Origin: CAWIMX01 sp963792785
Lineage (GTDB): Bacteria > Acidobacteriota > Vicinamibacteria > Vicinamibacterales > CAVVIG01
Length of the DNA: 64,000 nt
NCBI GenBank assembly: GCA_963792785.1
Contig: CAWBXO010000001.1
Coordinates: 1 to 64,000, forward strand
Reading direction: 5' to 3'
Shown: positions 54,797 through 61,525 of the stretch, piece by piece
How positions within the stretch are numbered: position 1 is the stretch's first letter
Layout: every line of letters begins with the position of its first letter
The notes under the pieces: model-generated
Told to the model about the DNA's origin: nothing
The model's database searches: none
The model's input: the letters and a program-made list of their open reading frames with translations, nothing else
Position numbers and translations under genes: made by a program

Positions 54797-55226
54797 GAGC
54801 GAGTCCCTCCACGGGCGACGAGAGCAAGCATCATGCCTTTCGCGGCGCCCCGGAAAGGGGCCGCTCGCGCGCGATTCAAGCTCAGCCGATGGTGGAAATG
54901 ACGCGCCTCGTCGTGAACGAGGTGCGGTCGGACCCTCAGGCGGCGTGGCCGCGATTCAGCAGGCGTTCGATGATCGACAGAGCGCCCCACTTGTGGCGGC
55001 GCCACATCAGTGCGCTGCCGGGACAGCAGGTGCCGGGGTATACGACCGCGAACGCACGAGCCGCGTGGAGAATGACGTCACGACTCGAGGTGGCCCTCGC
55101 CGGACAGAACCTGTTCCAGGCCGCCCACGAAGAGACCGCCGGCGAGCCCGGTCCCCCGGTGCTCATCAGGAGAAGCGGGCACATCAGCGTGACGTGGCGG
55201 CCGTGAACGGTGTGATCGGCGGCCGG

Positions 55227-55412
55227 CTAGTCTTCCAGGCCTCGGGTCTTCCTGGCGAAGTAGCCGTCGTACCACACCAGCAGGACGCCGGCGGCGAGTG
55301 CCAGCATGCCGAGCCACAGGTGGTGGCCGATGAGTCCCCATGTGCCAAATCCGGCAAGCAGCACAATCGCCGCGCCCACGAAGAACAGATGGAAAGATTT
55401 CAAGGACATCAT
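55227..55412 (-). CDS. Small two-helix membrane protein
   Basis: 61 residues, ATG 55412 after AGGAG. Two transmembrane helices (FHLFFVGAAIVLLAGFGTWG and WLGMLALAAGVLLVWYDGYF) with a short charged tail ARKTRGLED. The pattern recalls small subunits near cytochrome oxidase or membrane-stress genes, but the family is not identified. Confidence 0.65.
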   Translation of the reverse strand: MMSLKSFHLFFVGAAIVLLAGFGTWGLIGHHLWLGMLALAAGVLLVWYDGYFARKTRGLED

Positions 55413-55476
55413 GGATGGGCTCCTGGGATCGAATGCGCGATTCTTCCATCGCGGGTTGTAAGAACGGGACCTCGTC

Positions 55477-56505
55477 TTACCCTCCTCCTCGCACGCGCCG
55501 TTCGGTGAGCGCGCCGAGCGTCGCCAGCACGGCCGCGGCGACGGCCGTGCGGTGCTCGGTCAGCCACACCTGCCAGCTGTACGAACGCGCCCGACGGCCG
55601 AAGCGGCCGCGCGCCCCGAAGTCCCGGGTGTCATCGACCGGATGCCAGAGGTTGTTGGGGCGCTCCGGGTCTTCGGCCTGGTCCGTCTGCTGCGCGGAGA
55701 ATCCCGTCATCGCGAGATAGCGGTCGGCGATGCCCGGCGCGACCTTGTTGCCGACGATGGCCTTGACCGTGGGCAATCCCACGTACATCTCGCGCCGGTT
55801 GTGCCGCGACGCCCAGACGATCGCCCGCGCCGCGACCTCGGGCTGAAAGATCGGCGGCACCGGCTGCCCGCGCCGGGGCAGTCGGCTGCACATCCAGTCG
55901 AACTGCGGCGTGTTCATCGCCGGTAGCTGCACCATGGTGAGGCGGATCCTGGTGCCGTCATGAAGCAGTTCGGTGCGAAGCGAGTCGCAGAACCCCTGAA
56001 TCGCGTGCTTCGCCCCGCAGTAGGCGGCCTGCAGCGGAATGCCTCGATAGGCGAGCGCGGATCCGACCTGCACGATGGACCCGCGGTTGCGCGGCCGCAT
56101 GCGCCGCAGCGCGGCCAGTGTCCCGTACACGACGCCAAGGTAGGTCACCTCGGTCACACGTCTGAACTCTTCGGGGGAGGTCTCGTGGACCGGCGAGAAG
56201 AGGGTGACCATGGCGTTGTTCACCCAGACGTCGATGGGACCGAAGGACGCTTCGAGTTTCGAGGCCGCATCTTCGACCTGTGCGGCATCCGACACGTCGG
56301 CCGGCAGGACGAGCCCGTCACCGCCCGCCTCGATCGCCTCGAGACGCGCGGCCTCGAGACCCGCCCGGCCACGCGCCAGCAGACCGAGACGGGCCCCCTC
56401 ACGACCGAAGGCCCGCGCGACGGCGCGCCCGACGCCGGCCGAGGCGCCGGTGACCATCACGACTCGCGCGTGCTTTGGCATCCGTCCGTTCGTTGCTGCT
56501 CCCAT
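55477..56505 (-). CDS. Short-chain dehydrogenase/reductase
   Basis: 342 residues, start ATG 56505. Classical SDR: NAD(P)-binding TGASAGVG (about residues 19-26), ADVSDAAQVEDAA, NNAM, and catalytic YCGAKHA with an upstream Ser (VGSALAYRG). The C-terminal extension is long (about 100 residues) and ends in a possible membrane helix (RTAVAAAVLATLGALTERR). Such extended SDRs are common in Acidobacteria and Actinobacteria; substrate unknown. Confidence 0.88.
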   Translation of the reverse strand: MGAATNGRMPKHARVVMVTGASAGVGRAVARAFGREGARLGLLARGRAGLEAARLEAIEAGGDGLVLPADVSDAAQVEDAASKLEASFGPIDVWVNNAMVTLFSPVHETSPEEFRRVTEVTYLGVVYGTLAALRRMRPRNRGSIVQVGSALAYRGIPLQAAYCGAKHAIQGFCDSLRTELLHDGTRIRLTMVQLPAMNTPQFDWMCSRLPRRGQPVPPIFQPEVAARAIVWASRHNRREMYVGLPTVKAIVGNKVAPGIADRYLAMTGFSAQQTDQAEDPERPNNLWHPVDDTRDFGARGRFGRRARSYSWQVWLTEHRTAVAAAVLATLGALTERRVRGGG

Positions 56506-56624
56506 GTCATCCGACGAACGCAGGATGTGTGCCAGTAGACCTCTGGTTTTTTGAAGAGTCTCCCGTTGGGGTTGCGGGGGCGCCGGCATCGGCCTTGCAG
56601 CCACGGAAGGAGAGGAGGAAGACG

Positions 56625-57752
56625 GTGCTCGAGCTGTTGAAGGATTTGCCGAATGGTGTCGTTGGCGTGCGCGCGACCGGTGTCGTGACCCGAGAGGATT
56701 ACGCGCAGGTCTTCGAGCCCCTGGTCGCCGCCGCGGACTCCGCGGACCGGCGGTTGCGGCTGCTCTACCAGTTCGCACCGGGCTTCGAACGCCTGTCCCC
56801 CGGCGGAGGTCTGGCGGACCTCCGCCTTGGCGTCAGGTACTGGCGCGTGTTCGAACGCTGTGCCGTGGTCGCCGACGAGACGTGGATCGAGCAGGCCGTT
56901 CGGATCTTTGGCGCGATGATGCCGTGTGAGGTCCGCACGTTCGAGAACGCCGACTTATCGCGGGCGGTGGCGTGGCTCGGCGAGCCGGCGCCCTCCGCCA
57001 TGCGATGCCGGCTGCTGCGCGAGGTCGGGATTCTCGTGGTCGAGCCCCAGGGCCCCTTTCGTGCCGCGGACTTCGATGCGCTGGCGGACACGCTCGATCC
57101 GTGGATCGCACATCACGGGTCGCTGCGTGGCGTCGTCATCCACACGCCCCGGCTGCCCGGGTGGGAGGACCTGAGAAGCCTCTGGCGTCATCTCCGGTTC
57201 GTACGCCACCACCAGGACAAGGTGATGCGTGTGGCGTTGGCGGCCGATGGCATGCTGGCGGAGTGGGTCCCCACCTTGGGCGGCGCGTTCGTCCACGCCG
57301 AGGTCCGTCACTTCGCGTACGCGCAGTTCGACGACGCGATGGCGTGGGTCGCGGCCGCGCGGGAGCGGTCCGACGCGCCTGACTGTCACGTGGGCGCTCG
57401 AAGGTGGACGATCGCCGATGGCTACATCCCCGCCTGGAGCCACGGGCCCGAACCCGAAATGCAGAGCCACGACACGGTCTGTCTGTTGAACACGGCCGGC
57501 GTGGCGGCTGACGTCACAATCACGCTCTATTTTTCTGACCGGCCGCCAAGCCCGCCTTACCGGATCACGGTCGATGCCCGGCGCACGCGCCATCTGCGCT
57601 TCAACGACCTGACCGATCCGGCGCCCGTACCGAGAGGCACCGATTTTTCGGCCGTCATCGAGTCGAGCGTGCCGATCGTGGCAGAACACACCCGCCTCGA
57701 TTCGCGTCAGGATGCCAATGCGTTGTTCAGCACCAGCGCGTGGGCCGGTTGA
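56625..57752 (+). CDS. Two SpoIIAA-like domains fused to a sensory-rhodopsin-transducer (ASRT) domain
   Basis: 375 residues, GTG 56625 with GGAGAGGAGGAAG upstream. Residues about 1-120 (LLKDLPNGVVGVRATGVVTR, ADLRLGVRYWRVFERCAVVA) and about 125-245 (REVGILVVEPQGPFRAADFD, RHHQDKVMRVALAADGMLAE) are two SpoIIAA-like (STAS-fold) domains. Residues about 250-375 match the Anabaena sensory rhodopsin transducer family: RRWTIADGYIPAWSHGPEPE, SHDTVCLLNTAG, PYRITVDARRTRHLRFNDLT, DPAPVPRGTDFSAVIESSVP and EHTRLDSRQDANALFSTSAW. No rhodopsin gene is in the window. Alone, ASRT binds small ligands or nucleic acid and pairs with other sensors; the fusion is unusual. Confidence 0.8.
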   Translation: MLELLKDLPNGVVGVRATGVVTREDYAQVFEPLVAAADSADRRLRLLYQFAPGFERLSPGGGLADLRLGVRYWRVFERCAVVADETWIEQAVRIFGAMMPCEVRTFENADLSRAVAWLGEPAPSAMRCRLLREVGILVVEPQGPFRAADFDALADTLDPWIAHHGSLRGVVIHTPRLPGWEDLRSLWRHLRFVRHHQDKVMRVALAADGMLAEWVPTLGGAFVHAEVRHFAYAQFDDAMAWVAAARERSDAPDCHVGARRWTIADGYIPAWSHGPEPEMQSHDTVCLLNTAGVAADVTITLYFSDRPPSPPYRITVDARRTRHLRFNDLTDPAPVPRGTDFSAVIESSVPIVAEHTRLDSRQDANALFSTSAWAG

Positions 57753-57793
57753 GGGTGCGGCGACTCCGGTCGACCGTCGAGGAATCCGCCTCC

Positions 57794-58900
57794 GTGCCGC
57801 CGGTGCCGATTGAACGGGTCGAGGTGAAGGCCTACACGGTCCCCACGAGCAGTCCGGAATCGGACGGCACCCTCGAGTGGGACCGCACGACGCTCGTGGT
57901 GGTGACGGTCGTGGCGGGCGGCGTCGAGGGGCTGGGCTACACATATGCCGACCGCTCGACCGCGCAGTTCGTCGCCCTCCACTTCGCCCCGCGCGTCCAT
58001 GGGCTCGATGCGATGGCGGTGACCGGCACGTGGGAGCTTCTTCGCCGGGCGATGCGCAACCTCGGCCGAGCCGGTGTCGGCGCGATGGCGCTCTCGGCGA
58101 TGGACACTGCGCTCTGGGATCTCAAGGCGCGGCTCCTCGGCACTTCGCTCGCGACGCTGCTGGGGCCCGTTCGCGCGGGCGTGCCGATCTACGGCAGCGG
58201 TGGCTTCACCTCCTACTCGGTCGACGAGCTTCAGCGGCAATTGTCCGGATGGGTCGAGGCCGGAATCCCGCGCGTCAAGATGAAGGTGGGCCGGGATCCC
58301 GCGGCCGACCGCGCACGCGTGCAGGCGGCGCGGGAGGCGATCGGCCCGGCGCCGGAGCTCTTCGTCGACGCGAATGGCGCCTACGATGGCCGCCTGGCGC
58401 GGGCCCAGGCGACGGTGTTCGCCGACCAGGACGTCCGCTGGTTCGAGGAGCCCGTTTCCTCGAACAATCTCGAGGGGCTCCGCCTGATCCGGGAGACCGG
58501 GCCTCCGGCGATGGACATCGCCGCCGGCGAGTACGGGTACACCGTCGGCTATTTCCGGCGCATGCTCCAGGCCGGCGCCGTGGACGTGCTCCAGGCGGAC
58601 GCGACCCGATGCGGAGGCCCGACCGGCTTTCTGCGGGCGGCCGCGGTCTGCGCGGCGTTCGAGCGCCCGCTCTCGGCGCACACGGCGCCAAGCCTCCATG
58701 CGTCCCTTGGCTGTGCCGTCGCGAACGTCCGCCACATCGAGTACTTCTACGACCACACGCGGATCGAAGGGATGCTGTTCGAGGGCACGCCGCGACCGGC
58801 CGCCGGCGTCCTGTCGCCCGATTTCTCGGCGGCGGGACTCGGGCTGGCCCTGCGACGGCGGGACGCCCGTCCGTTTGAAGTCTACGCATGGTCCGGGTAG
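57794..58900 (+). CDS. Enolase-superfamily enzyme (mandelate racemase/muconate lactonizing type)
   Basis: 368 residues from GTG 57794 (upstream GAGGA). A longer frame from 57740 adds only an Arg-rich segment. N-terminal cap (IERVEVKAYTVPTSSPESDG), barrel with KMKVG (K-x-K motif), metal ligands Asp in LFVDANGAYDG, Glu in WFEEPVSSNN and Glu in DIAAGEYGY, and a C-terminal His in SAHTAPSLH. The K-x-K/His pair fits acid-sugar dehydratases or related enzymes; substrate unknown. It follows the ASRT fusion by 41 bases and may be co-transcribed. Confidence 0.88.
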   Translation: MPPVPIERVEVKAYTVPTSSPESDGTLEWDRTTLVVVTVVAGGVEGLGYTYADRSTAQFVALHFAPRVHGLDAMAVTGTWELLRRAMRNLGRAGVGAMALSAMDTALWDLKARLLGTSLATLLGPVRAGVPIYGSGGFTSYSVDELQRQLSGWVEAGIPRVKMKVGRDPAADRARVQAAREAIGPAPELFVDANGAYDGRLARAQATVFADQDVRWFEEPVSSNNLEGLRLIRETGPPAMDIAAGEYGYTVGYFRRMLQAGAVDVLQADATRCGGPTGFLRAAAVCAAFERPLSAHTAPSLHASLGCAVANVRHIEYFYDHTRIEGMLFEGTPRPAAGVLSPDFSAAGLGLALRRRDARPFEVYAWSG

Positions 58901-58940
58901 GCGGGACGGCGGGGAATGGATCGTGCAGACGCCCGTCGTG

Positions 58941-59093
58941 ATGATTCGCAAGCTGAAGGGCGGGCAGTACCGTCTCTACGCCCGCAAAGCCGATCCGCGA
59001 ACCGGGCGGAGGCGCAATCTCGGCACTTTCCGCACGCGTGCCGCCGCCGAAAAGCACGAGCGTGAGGTTCAGTATTTCAAGCGGCACAAATGA
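58941..59093 (+). CDS. Small basic conserved protein
   Basis: 50 residues, ATG 58941. Highly charged: IRKLKGGQYRLYARKADPRT, GRRRNLGTFRTRAAAEKHER, VQYFKRHK. Very similar short proteins occur in many soil bacteria, always unnamed. It may bind nucleic acid; no data. Confidence 0.68.
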   Translation: MIRKLKGGQYRLYARKADPRTGRRRNLGTFRTRAAAEKHEREVQYFKRHK

Positions 59094-59151
59094 GCGGCAG
59101 GGCTTCCGTCAGGACGCGATCGGTACGGTAAACGCTACACGCGGTGTATAG

Positions 59152-59695
59152 ATGCGACAAAAATCAGCTCAAGTCTCTGAGGCGCCTCGAGCGTCGGGCC
59201 ACGCCGTCCTGGTGGCCGGCCCGGCAGCCTCGACCGGGTACGGCGCGGATCCGCAGGTCATGCCGCTCCGCGGGTACGCCGCCCTGCTCGTCGGGTACTC
59301 GGTCATCTTCGGCACCGTCCTGGGCGTCTGGGCGCGCCGGGGTCTGCCCCGCCGCGTGAGCGCGCGAGACATCGCGCTTCTCGGTGTCGCCACCCACAAG
59401 GTGGCACGGCTCGTGGCGAAAGACTGGGTGACGAGCCCGATTCGCGCGCCGTTCACCGAATACGTCGAGTCCACGGGCGGCGGCGAGGTCGCCGAGCGCG
59501 CGCGCGGACGAGGCGTGCGGAGAGCGGTCGGCGATCTGCTGACGTGCCCCTGGTGCCTGGCGCCCTGGGTGGCGGGCGGGCTGTACCGCCATGTACGCCG
59601 CCCGGCCTCGGATGGCGCGGCTGATCGCCTCCGTGTTCAGCTCGGTGGCCGTCTCCGATTTCCTCCAGGAAGCGTACGGCAAGATTCGCCGGTAA
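59152..59695 (+). pseudogene. DUF1360 membrane protein, one frameshift
   Basis: A protein of about 180 residues. The start is unclear: ATG 59152, or ATG 59260, which begins the membrane part (LRGYAALLVGYSVIFGTVLG). The core DUF1360 motif, DLLTCPWCLAPWVAGGLY, is intact. The frame then shifts at about 59585-59590 (one extra C before ATGTACGCC), after which AARPRMARLIASVFSSVAVS and FLQEAYGKIRR follow to TAA 59693-59695. Probably two or three helices, inner membrane, function unknown. Confidence 0.75.
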
Positions 59696-59725
59696 TCGGA
59701 ACGTCGTTTGCAGCCGTGAACCCGC

Positions 59726-61525
59726 ATGGCTGAAAAGGTTTCCGACTATTTACTGACGCGCTTGTCGGCCTGGGGCGTCAACCGCATCTACGGCTATCCC
59801 GGCGACGGCATCAATGGCATCGTGGGCGCGCTCGATCGCGCCAGCGACCGCATCCATTTCGTGCAGGCGCGGCACGAGGAGATGGCGGCGTTCATGGCGT
59901 GCGCGCACGCCAAATTCACCGGCGAGGTGGGCGTGTGTCTGGCCACGTCGGGTCCAGGCGCCATCCATCTGCTGAACGGCTTGTACGACGCCAAGCTCGA
60001 CCATCAACCGGTGGTCGCGATCGTCGGCCAGCAGGCCCGCGCGGCGCTCGGCGGCGACTATCAGCAGGAAGTCGATCTGATCGCGCTGTTCAAGGACGTC
60101 GCGCACGAGTACGTCCACATGGCGTCCACTCCCGCGCAAGTCCGGCACCTCGTGGACCGCGCCCTGCGCATCGCGAAGGTCGAGCGCACCGTGACGTGCA
60201 TCATCATCCCCAACGACGTTCAGGAGCTCGAGGCCGTGCCGGAGCCGCCGCGCCGCCACGGCACGATCCACTCGAGCACCGGTGTGTGCCACCCGTACGT
60301 CATTCCGCAGGACGACGACCTCAGGCGCGCCGCCGACATCCTCAACGCCGGCAAGAAGGTCGCGATGCTCGTCGGCGCCGGCGCCCTCAGGGCGACCGAC
60401 GAAGTGCTCGAGGTCGCCGACGCGCTCGGCGCGGGCGTCGCCAAAGCGCTCCTCGGGAAGGCCGCGCTGCCCGACGACCTGCCGTTCGTCACCGGGCCCA
60501 TCGGGCTGCTCGGCACGAAGCCGAGCTTCGACCTGATGATGAACTGCGACACGCTCCTGATGGTCGGCACGAACTTCCCGTACGCGGAGTTCCTGCCGAA
60601 GGCAGGGCAGGCGCGGGGCGTGCAAATCGACATCGACGGCCGCATGCTCGGCATGCGGTATCCGACCGAGCTCAACCTCGTGGGCGACGCGGCCGAGACG
60701 CTGCGCGTCCTGACGCCCTATCTCGAGCGCAAGACCGACCGGAGCTGGAGGCGGGAGATCGAGAGCGGCGTGAAGGACTGGTGGGGCGTGCTCGAGGCCC
60801 GCGCGATGAACGCGGCGGATCCGATCAATCCGCAGCGGCTCTTCTGGGAGCTGTCCCCGCGGCTGCCCGACAACTGCATCCTCGCCTCCGATTCGGGATC
60901 GGCCGCGAACTGGTACGCGCGTGATTTGAAGATCCGGCGCGGCATGATGGCGTCGCTCTCCGGCACGCTGGCCACCATGGGGCCGGGCGTCCCGTACGCG
61001 ATCGCCGCGAAGTTCGCCTTTCCGGGCCGCGTGGCGATCGCGCTCGTCGGCGACGGGGCGATGCAGATGAACGGCCTGAACGGCCTCATCACCATCGGCA
61101 AGTACTGGAAGGAGTGGAGCGACCCGCGCCTCGTCGTCCTGGTGTTGAACAACCGCGACCTGAACCAGGTGACGTGGGAGCAGCGCGTCATGGTGGGCGA
61201 CCCGCGGTTCGAGGGGTCGCAGAGCATTCCGGACTTCCCGTACGCGCGCTTCGCGGACGACATCGGGCTCGAGGGCATCCGTGTGGACACGCCGGATGAC
61301 ATCGGCCGCGCCTGGGACCGCGCGCTGTCGGCCGACCGCCCTGTGGTCGTCGAGGCGCTGACGGATCCGAACGTGCCGCCGCTGCCGCCGCACATCACCC
61401 TGGAACAGGCCAGGCACTTCGCCTCGTCGGTCTGGTCGCGCGACGCGGAGTCGCTCGGCTTCATCACGCAGACGATGAAGGACGCCGTGGAGAGCTTTCT
61501 GCCGCGCGGGAAGAAGCACGAGTGA
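59726..61525 (+). CDS. TPP-dependent pyruvate oxidase / dehydrogenase-like enzyme
   Basis: 599 residues, ATG 59726. Three-domain ThDP fold: Pyr domain with catalytic Glu in QARHEEMAAFMA, a central domain with possible FAD site (KKVAMLVGAGALRATDEVLE, GPIGLLGTKPSFD), and a ThDP-binding motif VGDGAMQMNGLNGLI ... LNN. This matches the PoxB-like pyruvate oxidase/acetolactate-synthase group. The membrane-binding C-terminal helix of E. coli PoxB is not obvious. Likely reaction: oxidative decarboxylation of pyruvate to acetate; other 2-oxo acids possible. The stop overlaps the next gene (GTGA), so the two are co-translated. Confidence 0.88.
   Translation: MAEKVSDYLLTRLSAWGVNRIYGYPGDGINGIVGALDRASDRIHFVQARHEEMAAFMACAHAKFTGEVGVCLATSGPGAIHLLNGLYDAKLDHQPVVAIVGQQARAALGGDYQQEVDLIALFKDVAHEYVHMASTPAQVRHLVDRALRIAKVERTVTCIIIPNDVQELEAVPEPPRRHGTIHSSTGVCHPYVIPQDDDLRRAADILNAGKKVAMLVGAGALRATDEVLEVADALGAGVAKALLGKAALPDDLPFVTGPIGLLGTKPSFDLMMNCDTLLMVGTNFPYAEFLPKAGQARGVQIDIDGRMLGMRYPTELNLVGDAAETLRVLTPYLERKTDRSWRREIESGVKDWWGVLEARAMNAADPINPQRLFWELSPRLPDNCILASDSGSAANWYARDLKIRRGMMASLSGTLATMGPGVPYAIAAKFAFPGRVAIALVGDGAMQMNGLNGLITIGKYWKEWSDPRLVVLVLNNRDLNQVTWEQRVMVGDPRFEGSQSIPDFPYARFADDIGLEGIRVDTPDDIGRAWDRALSADRPVVVEALTDPNVPPLPPHITLEQARHFASSVWSRDAESLGFITQTMKDAVESFLPRGKKHE

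Noticed and set aside
54889..55206. Open frame of 105 codons between the lipoprotein and the small membrane protein
   Set aside because: No ribosome binding site, no domain, and it overlaps several equally plausible chance frames. The region looks non-coding or degraded.
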